53,840 nucleotides of DNA. Origin: HRBIN12 sp035762085 (GTDB taxonomy: Bacteria; Actinomycetota; UBA4738; HRBIN12). Below, one piece after another: positions 31,808 through 40,001 of the stretch. The position numbers and the translations under genes were made by a program. Within the stretch, counting starts at the first letter, position 1. Each line of letters starts with the position of its first letter. The DNA lies in assembly GCA_035762085.1 (NCBI GenBank), contig DASTPT010000091.1, positions 1 through 53,840 of the forward strand, read 5' to 3'. The notes under the pieces are model-generated. The model was not told the origin of the DNA. It ran no database searches and saw only the letters and a program-made list of their open reading frames with translations.

Positions 31808-32392
31808 TCAGACGATCCGGGCGCCCGCCTCGCGCATCCGCTCGATCGCGCGTTCGCCATCGCCGGGGGACCGGTCCACCGCGCGGACGCCCTCGGCCAG
31901 GACGGTGACCTCGTACCCGAGCCGGCGCGCGTCGAGCGTGGTCTCGACGACGCAGTAGTCGGTGGCGACGCCTGCGATCGCGATGCGGGTCACGCCACGC
32001 TCGCGGAGCAGGCGGTCGAGCTCGGTCGCCGCCACGTCCCCGCTGAGCGGATCGCGGACGCTGAACCCCGAGTACCCGTCCCGACCGTCGACGCCCTTGC
32101 GCACGGCCGGGCCGTCGATCCGCAGGTCGGGGCAGAACGCGGCGCCCCAGGTCCGCTGCACGCAGTGCACCGGCCAGATCCCGCCGTCCTTCTCGAAGTG
32201 CGGCGTGGACTCCGGGTGCCAGTCCTGCGTGTACAGCACCGGCGATCCCGCTCCGACGGCGGCCTCGATCTGCTCGTTGGCGAACGGGACGATCTCCTCC
32301 CCGCCGCGCACGTACAGGCTGCCGCGCGGGTCCGCGAAGTCGTTCTGCAGGTCGACGACGACGAGGGCGGTCAGCGGTCCGTAGCCGGTCAC
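31808..32392 (-). CDS. pncA: nicotinamidase / isochorismatase-family amidohydrolase
   Basis: 194 aa from the GTG at 32392. It probably deaminates nicotinamide to nicotinate for NAD salvage. The catalytic triad is visible: Asp in ALVVVDLQNDFADP, Lys in AVRKGVDGRDGYSGF, Cys in GVATDYCVVETTLDA. The metal ligands lie in DWHPESTPHF. These match nicotinamidase rather than isochorismatase. Pyrazinamide activation would be expected if it is a true PncA. It is convergent with mutM and divergent from acyP. Confidence 0.85.
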   Translation of the reverse strand: MTGYGPLTALVVVDLQNDFADPRGSLYVRGGEEIVPFANEQIEAAVGAGSPVLYTQDWHPESTPHFEKDGGIWPVHCVQRTWGAAFCPDLRIDGPAVRKGVDGRDGYSGFSVRDPLSGDVAATELDRLLRERGVTRIAIAGVATDYCVVETTLDARRLGYEVTVLAEGVRAVDRSPGDGERAIERMREAGARIV

Positions 32393-32398
32393 GCCGGG

Positions 32399-32404
32399 AT
32401 GGTA
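32399..32404 (-). promoter_or_regulatory. -10 box TACCAT, leaderless pncA
   Basis: TACCAT on the minus strand, six bases, then the GTG at 32392. Confidence 0.55.
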
Positions 32405-32438
32405 CCGCCGGCCCCCGATGGGGCCACCGACGCGAGCG

Positions 32439-32444
32439 TACGAT
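32439..32444 (+). promoter_or_regulatory. -10 box TACGAT, leaderless acyP
   Basis: TACGAT, six bases, then the GTG at 32451. With the pncA box 35 bases away on the other strand this is a compact divergent promoter pair. Confidence 0.55.
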
Positions 32445-32450
32445 CGGGGT

Positions 32451-32720
32451 GTGAAGCGGGTCCGCGTCGTGGTGACCGGTCGGGTCCAGGGTGTGTTCTT
32501 CCGAGCCACCTGTGCGCGCGAGGCCAGGGACCGCGGCCTGGCGGGCTCCGTCCGCAACCTCCCCGACGGCCGCGTCGAGGCGGTGTTCGAGGGCGCCGAC
32601 GCCGACGTCGATCGGATGGTCGAGTGGTGCCGGCTCGGCCCCGAGCACGCCCGTGTGGACGCCGTCGAGATCGCCCCCGAGACCCCCGCGGGCGAGCGCG
32701 GATTCGCGGTCACCGGCTGA
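32451..32720 (+). CDS. acyP: acylphosphatase
   Basis: 89 aa from the GTG at 32451. It hydrolyses carboxyl-phosphate bonds. Motif I is VVVTGRVQGVFFRATCAREA with the phosphate-binding Arg; motif II is GLAGSVRNLPDGRVEAVFEG with the catalytic Asn. Full length for the family. It directly precedes smc, as acyP does in mycobacteria. Confidence 0.93.
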   Translation: MKRVRVVVTGRVQGVFFRATCAREARDRGLAGSVRNLPDGRVEAVFEGADADVDRMVEWCRLGPEHARVDAVEIAPETPAGERGFAVTG

Positions 32721-32765
32721 CACGATTCCTGCCGGGAAATCCCCGGATCCGTGCCTGGGCACTGC

Positions 32766-32771
32766 TAGCAT
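32766..32771 (+). promoter_or_regulatory. -10 box TAGCAT before smc
   Basis: TAGCAT, eight bases, then the ATG at 32780; no Shine-Dalgarno sequence between. Confidence 0.5.
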
Positions 32772-32779
32772 CGCGCGGA

Positions 32780-35700
32780 ATGTTCCTTCGCTCTCTGCAG
32801 ATTCGAGGCTTCAAGAGCTTCGCGGACAAGACCGTCCTGGAGTTCGCTCCGGGCGTCAGCGTCATCGTCGGACCCAACGGAAGCGGCAAGTCGAACCTGG
32901 TCGACGCCATCAGTTGGGTGCTGGGCGAACAGGGTCCGCGCGCGCTCCGCGGCGGCCAGATGGCCGACGTCATCTTCGCCGGGAGCCCGGCACGTCCGCA
33001 GCTCGGCATGGCCGAGGTCAAGCTCGTGATCGACAACTCGGCCGGGCTGATCCCCGTGCCGATGTCCGAGATCGAGATCAGCCGCACGATCTTCCGCTCC
33101 GGCGAGTCCGAGTACCGGATCGGGGGGCAGACGGTGCGCCTGCTCGACGTCCAGGAGCTCCTGGCCGAGAGCGGCATCGGCCGCGCGCTCCACACGATCG
33201 TCTCGCAGGGCGAGCTGGACACGATCCTGTCGAACCGCCCCGAGGACCGCCGTCAGTACGTCGAGGAGGCGGCGGGCATCGCGAAGCACCGCAAGCGCAA
33301 GGAACGCGCCGAGCGCAAGCTCGCCGGGCTCGACCAGGACCTGCTGCGGCTCCAGGACGTGCTCGCCGAGCTGAAGCGACAGCTGCGGCCGCTGAAGCAG
33401 CAGGCGGAGATGGCCAAGCGCCACGAACAGCTCACCGCCGAGGCCGACGCCATCAGCGTCCGCCTGGCCGCGGCCAGGCTGCGGAGCCTCCTGACCGAGC
33501 GCGACCGGCGTACCGGCGGCTGGGAGGAGGGGCTCGCGCGCCGGAAGCAGGCCCGCGAGCGGCTCGACACCCTGGACGATCGGGTCCAGGAGGCCGCCGA
33601 CGAGCGAGCGCGGGCGGTGTGGGTGCTCCAGGAGGCCGAGGGCACGCTCCGAGGGGCCCAGACGACGAAGTCCGAAGCCGAGGCCACGCTCCGGCACGCC
33701 GTCGAGGCGGAGTCCGTCGCTCGGCAGGCATTCGCGGCCGAGGCCACGCGCGGGGTCCGGCTCCAGACGCTGGAGGAGGACGCGACGCGCATCCGGGCGC
33801 GGTTGGAGGAGGTGGCGGCCGAGCTGGCGCAGCGCGAGGCCGAGCTCGAGCAGGCCGAGATCGCCTTCCGGCAGGAGCAGGAGCACCGACGCGAGGTGGA
33901 CGAGGAGCGCCGACGGATCTCCGAGGAGGCCGCGGCGCACCGGGCGGAGATGGAGACCCTCCGGCGCTCGCTCGCCGGTCAGGAGCGCGACCGCGGGCGC
34001 CTCGACGAGCAGCTCGGCGACGTGCGGCGACGCCGGGAGGCCGCCGATGCCGAGCGCGACGGCCTGACGGTGGAGATCGAGCGGCTTGACGCAGAGACGG
34101 CGCCCCTGTCCGAGCGCCGGTCGGCCCTCGAGCGCGAGCGCCACGGACTCGCGGACCGCGTCGCGGAGCTCGAGGAGGCCGTCCGCGGCCACGAGCACCG
34201 CCGCGACGTGCTGAGGGCGCGCCTGCAGGACATCGAGGAGACCCCCGGGTCGCGGTTCCTCGCCGGGCACCGCGGCCGAGCCATCGGGCTGCTCGGCGGC
34301 CTCGTGAGCGCGAAGGAGGGATGGGAGGCGGCGCTCGACGCCGGCCTCGGCTCCATTGCCGACGCGGTCGTGTACCTGGACGGGACCGAGGCGGTCGCCG
34401 ATGCCCGGGACGGCGACGGCGCGATCCTGGCGATCGCCGGCGGCGGCCCGGCGTCCTTCGTGATCCCGGGCGAGCGCACGCTGCTGTCGATCGTCGCGGC
34501 CGACCCCTCGGTCCGCGGGCTGGTCTGCACCGTCCTGCGGGACATCTACCTCGCCGACACGGTCGAGGAGGCCGCCGACAAGCACGCGCGGCACCCCAAG
34601 GCCGCCTTCGTGACGCCCGAGGGCGTGCTGGTCGGGCCGGCGGTGATCCGAACGACACGGCGCGGCGACTCACGCGCCGCCGAGATCCGCCGCGAGCTCG
34701 CGGTCGTCGACCACGACCTGGCGCAGGCGCGCGCCGCGCTCCGGCCCAGGCGCGAGCGCCTCGAGCAGATCCAGCGGGAGGTCACCGAGCTCGCCGAGAG
34801 GATCGACGGCGCCGACGCCGACATCACCCGCGCGGCCGAACGTCTGTCCCGCCTCGAGACGGAGCTCGCGTCGCTCGGCAAGGAGGAGGAGATCCTGGGG
34901 CAGCGACTCGCGGGCATGGACGACGCCGCCGTCTCGTGGCGTGACCGGCTCGCGCAGGCCGAGCCGGTCACGCACGAGCTCCCGGAGCTCCCCCGTCTGG
35001 CCGAGCCGCCGATCCAGGCGCGCGTCGCCGTCGAGACGCTGCGTCGCGACCGCGCCGCCCTCGAGTCCCGCCTGTCGGCCGTGCGCGCGGAGCGCGAGAC
35101 CCTCGCCGCGCAGGACCCCGCCGCCCTCCAGGCCGCGGTCGAGGCGGCCGAGGCCGCCCGCACCGCCGCGGAGGAGGCCCTCGCGCAGGCCGAGGCCGCG
35201 CTCGACGAGGCCACGGTACTGCGCAATGCGGCCGCCGCGTCCGAGCGCGCGGCGACCGAGGACGAGGCCGGAGTCAACCGCGCCTGGCGCGAGGCCTCGA
35301 CCGAGCTCGAGCGCCTCCGCGAGGAGTACGAGGACGAGGACCGCGTCCGCGGCGACCTCGAGCGTCGGATCCGCGACGCCGAGCGCCTGCTCCGCGAGGG
35401 CCACCGGCGCGACCCGCAGGAGGCGCTCACCGAGCTCTCGGACGAGGACACGGTCGAGTCGCTCGAGAAGCGCGCGGAGCTGGTCCAGCGGCGGCTCGGG
35501 CTCCTCGGCAGGGTGAACCTGCTGGCCGGCGGCGAGTTCGAGGTGCTCCAGGAGCGGCACGACTTCCTCGCGCGCGAGCTCGACGACGTCCGCCGGGCCA
35601 AGCGCGACCTGCTCGAGGTGATCCAGCGGATCGAGAGCGAGATCACCGCGACGTTCGAGTCGGCCTACCGGGACGTGGCGGCCGAGTTCGAGCGCCTGTT

Positions 35701-36175
35701 CAAGGAGCTGTTCCCCGGCGGCGAGGGGCGCCTGGTGGCGACGGAGCCGGGCGACCTGCTCAACACCGGCATCGAGATCGAGGCCCGGCCGGGCCGCAAG
35801 CGCGTGAAGCGGATCAGCCTGCTCTCGGGCGGTGAGCGCGCGCTCACCGCGATGGCGTTCCTGTTCGCGATCTTCCGCGCTCGGCCGAGCCCGTTCTACC
35901 TGATGGACGAGGTCGAGCCCGCGCTCGACGACGTGAACCTGCACCGCTTCCTGAAGCTCCTCGAGGGCTTCGTCGCCGACTCGCAGGTCCTCATCGTCAC
36001 CCACCAGAAGCGGACGATGGAGGTCGCCGGGATGATGTACGGCGTGTCGATGAGCAAGGACGGCACGTCGAAGGTCGTCGCGCAGCGGCTGGACGAGCCG
36101 GGGGCCAGCGCCGAGGTCGGCGTCGAGCGGCTCCCCGAGCCGATCGTGGTGCCGGAGCCGGACGCCGTCCATTAG
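32780..36175 (+). CDS. smc: chromosome segregation ATPase SMC
   Basis: 1131 aa. It organises chromosome arms as a dimer with ScpA/ScpB, which are not in the window. The N-terminal head starts MFLRSLQIRGFKSFADKTVL with Walker A VGPNGSGKSNLVDAISWVLG. A long coiled coil runs to the hinge at about residues 495-650 (GLLGGLVSAKEGWEAALDAGLG). A second coiled coil leads to the C-terminal head, with signature LLSGGERALTAMAFLFAIF and Walker B FYLMDEVEPALDD (Asp1043). Coiled-coil Glu/Ala/Arg richness produces long spurious frames on both strands. Full length for the family. Confidence 0.96.
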   Translation: MFLRSLQIRGFKSFADKTVLEFAPGVSVIVGPNGSGKSNLVDAISWVLGEQGPRALRGGQMADVIFAGSPARPQLGMAEVKLVIDNSAGLIPVPMSEIEISRTIFRSGESEYRIGGQTVRLLDVQELLAESGIGRALHTIVSQGELDTILSNRPEDRRQYVEEAAGIAKHRKRKERAERKLAGLDQDLLRLQDVLAELKRQLRPLKQQAEMAKRHEQLTAEADAISVRLAAARLRSLLTERDRRTGGWEEGLARRKQARERLDTLDDRVQEAADERARAVWVLQEAEGTLRGAQTTKSEAEATLRHAVEAESVARQAFAAEATRGVRLQTLEEDATRIRARLEEVAAELAQREAELEQAEIAFRQEQEHRREVDEERRRISEEAAAHRAEMETLRRSLAGQERDRGRLDEQLGDVRRRREAADAERDGLTVEIERLDAETAPLSERRSALERERHGLADRVAELEEAVRGHEHRRDVLRARLQDIEETPGSRFLAGHRGRAIGLLGGLVSAKEGWEAALDAGLGSIADAVVYLDGTEAVADARDGDGAILAIAGGGPASFVIPGERTLLSIVAADPSVRGLVCTVLRDIYLADTVEEAADKHARHPKAAFVTPEGVLVGPAVIRTTRRGDSRAAEIRRELAVVDHDLAQARAALRPRRERLEQIQREVTELAERIDGADADITRAAERLSRLETELASLGKEEEILGQRLAGMDDAAVSWRDRLAQAEPVTHELPELPRLAEPPIQARVAVETLRRDRAALESRLSAVRAERETLAAQDPAALQAAVEAAEAARTAAEEALAQAEAALDEATVLRNAAAASERAATEDEAGVNRAWREASTELERLREEYEDEDRVRGDLERRIRDAERLLREGHRRDPQEALTELSDEDTVESLEKRAELVQRRLGLLGRVNLLAGGEFEVLQERHDFLARELDDVRRAKRDLLEVIQRIESEITATFESAYRDVAAEFERLFKELFPGGEGRLVATEPGDLLNTGIEIEARPGRKRVKRISLLSGGERALTAMAFLFAIFRARPSPFYLMDEVEPALDDVNLHRFLKLLEGFVADSQVLIVTHQKRTMEVAGMMYGVSMSKDGTSKVVAQRLDEPGASAEVGVERLPEPIVVPEPDAVH

Positions 36176-36178
36176 CCT
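36173..36178 (+). promoter_or_regulatory. -10 box TAGCCT built on the smc stop codon
   Basis: The TAG at 36173-36175 ends smc. Nine bases separate the hexamer from the ftsY GTG at 36188. Confidence 0.5.
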
Positions 36179-36187
36179 GAACGCGTC

Positions 36188-37177
36188 GTGCTGATCTGGA
36201 TCCTCCTCGGCGTCGCGGTGCTGCTCGCCGTGCTCGCGGTCCTGCTCGTCCGGTCGCGTCGCCGCCCGGTCGCCGCGGCCACGACGCCCGCTGCGACGCG
36301 GCCCGCGCCTGCGGCGGCCAGGGCCGACGGCCTCGGGGGGCGGGTCCGGGCGCTGTTCGCCGGCAGGGCCGTCGGCGACGCCGAGTGGGGTGCCCTCGAG
36401 GAGCTCCTCGTGAAGGCCGACGTCGGGCCGGCCACCGCCGCCCGGATCGTCGGCGATCTCCGCGAGCGCTACCAGCCCGGGGACGACCCGGCGGCGATGC
36501 TGGCGGCCGAGGTCGTCGACGTCCTCGCGGGCGACGACACGGCGCTGCACCTCGGGGGCGACGGGCTCGCCGTGGTGCTCGTGGTGGGTGTGAACGGCTC
36601 GGGCAAGACCACGACGATCGGCAAGCTCGCCGCGTGGCTCGGCGGCCAGGGACAGAAGGTGAGCCTTGCCGGCAGCGACACGTTCCGGGCGGCCGCCTCG
36701 GAGCAGCTCGACGCGTGGGCGCAGCGCTCCGGCGCGCAGCTCGTGAGCCAGGAGCGTGGGGCCGACCCCGGTGCCGTCGCGTTCGACGCCGTGAAGTCCG
36801 CCGAGGCACGGGGGATGGACGTACTCATCGTGGACACCGCCGGCCGACTGCACACGAAGGTCCCGCTGATGGACGAGCTCCAGAAGGTCCGGCGCGTGAT
36901 CGAGAAGGCCTCGGGGCGTGCCCCCGTCGAGACCCTGCTCGTGCTCGACGCGACGACGGGGCAGAATGGGATCGCGCAGGCTCGTGCGTTCACCGACGCC
37001 GTGGAGGTGACCGGGGTGGCGCTCACGAAGCTGGACGGCACCGCGAAGGGCGGCGTCGTCCTCGCGGTGCGAGAGCTTCTCGGCGTGCCCGTGAAGCTGA
37101 TCGGGATCGGCGAGAGGGTGGACGACCTGCAGCCCTTCGACGCGCACGCGTTCGCCGAGCGGCTCCTGGCGGGATGA
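36188..37177 (+). CDS. ftsY: signal recognition particle receptor FtsY with N-terminal membrane anchor
   Basis: 329 aa from the GTG at 36188. It docks SRP-ribosome complexes at the membrane. Residues 2-21 (LIWILLGVAVLLAVLAVLLV) form a transmembrane helix followed by RSRRR, the actinobacterial alternative to the acidic A domain. The NG domain has GVNGSGKTTTIGKLA (G1), DTFRAAASEQL, VDTAGRLHTK (G3), TKLDGTAKGG (G4) and IGIGERVDDLQPFDA. Its stop overlaps the following receiver-domain gene (ATGA). Confidence 0.95.
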   Translation: MLIWILLGVAVLLAVLAVLLVRSRRRPVAAATTPAATRPAPAAARADGLGGRVRALFAGRAVGDAEWGALEELLVKADVGPATAARIVGDLRERYQPGDDPAAMLAAEVVDVLAGDDTALHLGGDGLAVVLVVGVNGSGKTTTIGKLAAWLGGQGQKVSLAGSDTFRAAASEQLDAWAQRSGAQLVSQERGADPGAVAFDAVKSAEARGMDVLIVDTAGRLHTKVPLMDELQKVRRVIEKASGRAPVETLLVLDATTGQNGIAQARAFTDAVEVTGVALTKLDGTAKGGVVLAVRELLGVPVKLIGIGERVDDLQPFDAHAFAERLLAG

Positions 37178-37572
37178 GGATGGCGAAGGCGGACATCCTC
37201 ATCGTCGAGGACCACCCCACGATGCGGGAGGCGATGCGCCTGGTCCTCGAGCACGAGGGGTTCGTGATCCGCGAGGCCGCCGACGGCCCGAGCGCGCTGC
37301 GCCTCGCGCGGGAGCGGCCGCCGGACCTGATGTTCCTGGATCTCAACATCCCCGGCGCGAGCGGGGCCGACGTCCTGCGCGAGCTGAAGGCCGAGCCCGG
37401 CACGGCCGGCGTGCGCGTGATCATCGTGACCGCCACCGGGGAGGAGGGGCGTGACTACGTCCTGTCGCTCGGCGCGGACGAGTACTTCACGAAGCCGTTC
37501 TCGCCCACGGCGCTCCTGCGGACGGTCGAGCGCGTCCTGGATGCGGGCGGGGCGCCTTCCCCCACGACGTGA
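37174..37572 (+). CDS. single-domain response regulator (CheY-like receiver)
   Basis: 132 aa from the ATG at 37174, overlapping the ftsY stop (ATGA); an in-frame ATG at 37180 would remove two residues. It is a complete receiver: acidic pair Glu12-Asp13, phospho-acceptor Asp56 in MFLDLNIPG, Thr86 in IIVTATG and Lys107 in FTKPFSP. There is no output domain, only a short tail. No histidine kinase is in the window. In mycobacteria the ftsY-ffh interval holds amt, glnB and glnD, so this insertion is unusual. Whether it modulates the SRP pathway or merely shares the transcript is unknown. Confidence 0.85.
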   Translation: MRMAKADILIVEDHPTMREAMRLVLEHEGFVIREAADGPSALRLARERPPDLMFLDLNIPGASGADVLRELKAEPGTAGVRVIIVTATGEEGRDYVLSLGADEYFTKPFSPTALLRTVERVLDAGGAPSPTT

Positions 37573-37587
37573 GAACCTGAGTCTCCG

Positions 37588-38928
37588 ATGTTCGACACGC
37601 TGACCGGCCGGCTGGACGGCATCTTCAAGAAGCTCCGCTCGCGGGGGAAGCTGCATCCCAAGCAGGTCGACAACGCCCTGACCGAGATGCGCACGGCGTT
37701 GCTCGAGGCCGACGTCGCGGTGGAGGTCGCCGACGACCTGCTGGAGCGCGTGCGCGGACGCGCGCTGTCCGAGGAGGTCATGAAGAGCCTCACGCCGGCG
37801 CAGCAGGTGGTGAAGGTCGTCCGCGACGAGCTGCAGGAGACGATGGGCGGCACGCAGACGCCGTTCCAGCTGCCGAGCGCGCGACCGGCGGTCGTGATGA
37901 TGGCCGGCGTGCAGGGCTCAGGCAAGACGACCGCGTGCGCGAAGCTGGCGGTGCACCTGAAGTCCAAGGGCAAGCGCCCGCTGCTCGTCGCCGCGGACCT
38001 TTGGCGGCCGGCCGCGGTCGAGCAGCTGATGACGCTCGGCCGCGAGGTCGACGTGCCGGTCGTCTCGGACGGCAAGGACGCGGTGAAGGTCGCCAAGAAC
38101 GCGATGAAGCACGCCGACCGCGAGGGGTACGACATCGTGATCGTCGACACGGCCGGGCGGCTGCACGTCGACGAGGAGATGATGCGCGAGGCCCGCCGCG
38201 TGAAGGACACGCTCAAGCCCCACCACGTCCTCATGGCGTGCGACGCGATGACGGGCCAGGACGCCGTCGTGCAGGCGAAGGCGTTCATGCGCGAGGTCGA
38301 CACGACCGGGTTCGTGCTCACGAAGCTCGACGGCGACGCGCGAGGCGGCGCGGCGCTCTCGATCACCGCGGTGACCGGGCGACCGGTGTTCTACGTGGGC
38401 ACGGGGGAACGGCCGCAGGACCTGGAGCCGTTCTACCCGGACCGGATGGCCTCGCGGATCATGGGGATGGGCGACATGCTCACGCTGATCGACAAGGCCC
38501 AGGAGACGATGGACGCCGAGCAGGCGGCCGACAGCGCGAAGCGTCTGCTCGAGGCCCGGTTCACGCTCGAGGACTTCCTCGTCCAGATGCGGGAGATGAA
38601 GAAGCTCGGCCCGCTGCAGGACCTGCTCGCGATGCTCCCGGGCGTCCCCGGCGGCAAGAACGCGCTGAAGGACCTCCAGGTCGACGAGGGCCAGATGGCG
38701 CGGGCCGAGGCCATCATCTCGTCCATGACCAGGGAGGAGCGCCAGAATCCCGCTATCATCGGCGGGTCCCGACGGCTGCGGATCGCTCGCGGGTCGGGGT
38801 CCACGACGGCCGACGTGAACGCCCTGCTGAAGGAGTTCGAGGCCGCCAGGAAGATGATGAAGACCATGATGGGCGGCAAGCGGATGCCTCGGATCCCGGG
38901 GATGCCGACGTTGCCCGGGATGACCTAG
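37588..38928 (+). CDS. ffh: signal recognition particle protein Ffh
   Basis: 446 aa from the ATG at 37588. It binds signal peptides and 4.5S RNA and targets membrane proteins to FtsY. The N domain starts MFDTLTGRLDGIFKKLRSRGKL; the GTPase has GVQGSGKTTACAKLA, DLWRPAAVEQL, VDTAGRLHVDEEMM and TKLDGDARGGAALS. The methionine-rich M domain (MREMKKLGPLQDLLAMLPG, then KMMKTMMGGKRMPRIPGMP) completes it. It begins 15 bases after the receiver gene, and rpsP follows nine bases later. Confidence 0.96.
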   Translation: MFDTLTGRLDGIFKKLRSRGKLHPKQVDNALTEMRTALLEADVAVEVADDLLERVRGRALSEEVMKSLTPAQQVVKVVRDELQETMGGTQTPFQLPSARPAVVMMAGVQGSGKTTACAKLAVHLKSKGKRPLLVAADLWRPAAVEQLMTLGREVDVPVVSDGKDAVKVAKNAMKHADREGYDIVIVDTAGRLHVDEEMMREARRVKDTLKPHHVLMACDAMTGQDAVVQAKAFMREVDTTGFVLTKLDGDARGGAALSITAVTGRPVFYVGTGERPQDLEPFYPDRMASRIMGMGDMLTLIDKAQETMDAEQAADSAKRLLEARFTLEDFLVQMREMKKLGPLQDLLAMLPGVPGGKNALKDLQVDEGQMARAEAIISSMTREERQNPAIIGGSRRLRIARGSGSTTADVNALLKEFEAARKMMKTMMGGKRMPRIPGMPTLPGMT

Positions 38929-38936
38929 GAGCGGAG

Positions 38937-39230
38937 ATGGCGGTTCGGATCAGGTTGAAGCGGCTCGGCGCGAAGAAGCGCCCGTTCTACCGCGTGGTCG
39001 TGGCCGACCAGCGCAGCCCGCGCGACGGTCGGTTCATCGAGAACATCGGGAAGTACCACCCGCTCGAGGATCCCTCGGTCATCGACATCGACGAGGAGCG
39101 CGCGCTCTACTGGCTGGGCGTCGGGGCGCAGCCCAGCAACACCGTCCGCGTCCTCATGACGAAGACCGGGATCTGGGAGCAGTTCGAGGAGTCGAAGAAG
39201 GCCGCGAAGGCGGCTGCGAAGACCTCGTGA
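38937..39230 (+). CDS. rpsP: 30S ribosomal protein S16
   Basis: 97 aa from the ATG at 38937, with AGGAG just after the ffh stop. MAVRIRLKRLGAKKRPFYRVVVADQ is the S16 signature; FIENIGKYHPLEDP and an Ala/Lys tail complete it. Its stop overlaps the KH-protein start (GTGA). First gene of the rpsP-khpA-rimM-trmD-rplS operon. Confidence 0.96.
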   Translation: MAVRIRLKRLGAKKRPFYRVVVADQRSPRDGRFIENIGKYHPLEDPSVIDIDEERALYWLGVGAQPSNTVRVLMTKTGIWEQFEESKKAAKAAAKTS

Positions 39231-39457
39231 GGGACCTGCTCGAGTTCATCGCCCGCGAGATCGTCGACGAGCCGGACGCCGTCGAGGTGACCGAGACGCA
39301 CGACGATCGGGGCACCCTGCTCTCGCTCCGCGTCGCCCCCGACGACATGGGCAAGGTGATCGGCCGCGGTGGCCGGACGGCGCGGGCGCTGCGCACCGTG
39401 ATCCGCGCCGCCGGCACGCGCTCGGGCGAGCACGCCTCGGTCGAGATCGTCGACTGA
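39227..39457 (+). CDS. khpA: KH-domain RNA-binding protein KhpA
   Basis: 76 aa, GTG overlapping the rpsP stop. One KH domain with the RNA-binding GxxG loop in KVIGRGGRTARALRTV. Members bind RNA broadly, pair with KhpB in Gram-positives, and influence ribosome assembly and cell division. Position between rpsP and rimM is conserved. Confidence 0.93.
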   Translation: MRDLLEFIAREIVDEPDAVEVTETHDDRGTLLSLRVAPDDMGKVIGRGGRTARALRTVIRAAGTRSGEHASVEIVD

Positions 39458-39458
39458 G

Positions 39459-39992
39459 ATGGACCCCGAGCCGACCGTCGCGGTCGGCCGCATCACCCGA
39501 CCTCACGGCGTCACCGGCGAGGTCGCCGTCGTGGTCCTCTCCGAGGTGCCCGAGCGGTTCGCCGACGGCGCGACCGTGTGGCTCGAGGACGGACGGGCGC
39601 TGACCGTCGGGTCCTCGCGCCCGCACAAGGATCGCCTGCTGGTCCGTTTCCGCGAGGTCGCCGACCGCGCGCAGGCGGAGGCGTTGCACGGCGCGCTCCT
39701 CGTCGTGCCCGAGGCGATGTCCCCGCCGCTGCCCGAGGGCTCGTGGTGGGATCACCAGCTGATCGGGTGCGCGGTCGCGACGGAGGCCGGTCGCGCGCTC
39801 GGCACGCTGACCGAGGTGATCCACACCGCGGCGAACGACGTCTGGTCGGTCGTCGACGGGTCGGGCGCCGAGACCCTCGTCCCCGTGCTGAAGGACGTGG
39901 TCGTTCGGGTCGATGTCGCCGCGAAGCGGATCGCGGTCCGCGACGTCCCCGGCCTGACCGTCCCCGAACCGCCGGAGGCGGGCCCGCGGTAG
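39459..39992 (+). CDS. rimM: ribosome maturation factor RimM
   Basis: 177 aa, ATG one base after khpA. It assists assembly of the 30S head around S19. N-terminal AVGRITRPHGVTGEVAVVVLSEVPERF is diagnostic; the PRC-barrel part has WWDHQLIGCAVATEAGRALGTLTEVIHTAANDVWSV and the ending LVPVLKDVVVRVDVAAKRI. Normal length. Confidence 0.94.
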   Translation: MDPEPTVAVGRITRPHGVTGEVAVVVLSEVPERFADGATVWLEDGRALTVGSSRPHKDRLLVRFREVADRAQAEALHGALLVVPEAMSPPLPEGSWWDHQLIGCAVATEAGRALGTLTEVIHTAANDVWSVVDGSGAETLVPVLKDVVVRVDVAAKRIAVRDVPGLTVPEPPEAGPR

Positions 39993-39995
39993 CCT
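39990..39995 (+). promoter_or_regulatory. -10 box TAGCCT built on the rimM stop codon
   Basis: The TAG at 39990-39992 ends rimM; six bases separate the hexamer from the trmD GTG. trmD may therefore be transcribed leaderless inside its operon. Confidence 0.55.
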
Positions 39996-40001
39996 GCGCC
40001 C

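Noticed and set aside
34670..37147. 825-codon minus-strand frame opposite smc and ftsY
   Set aside because: Mirrors the coiled-coil codon bias of smc and has no recognisable domain.
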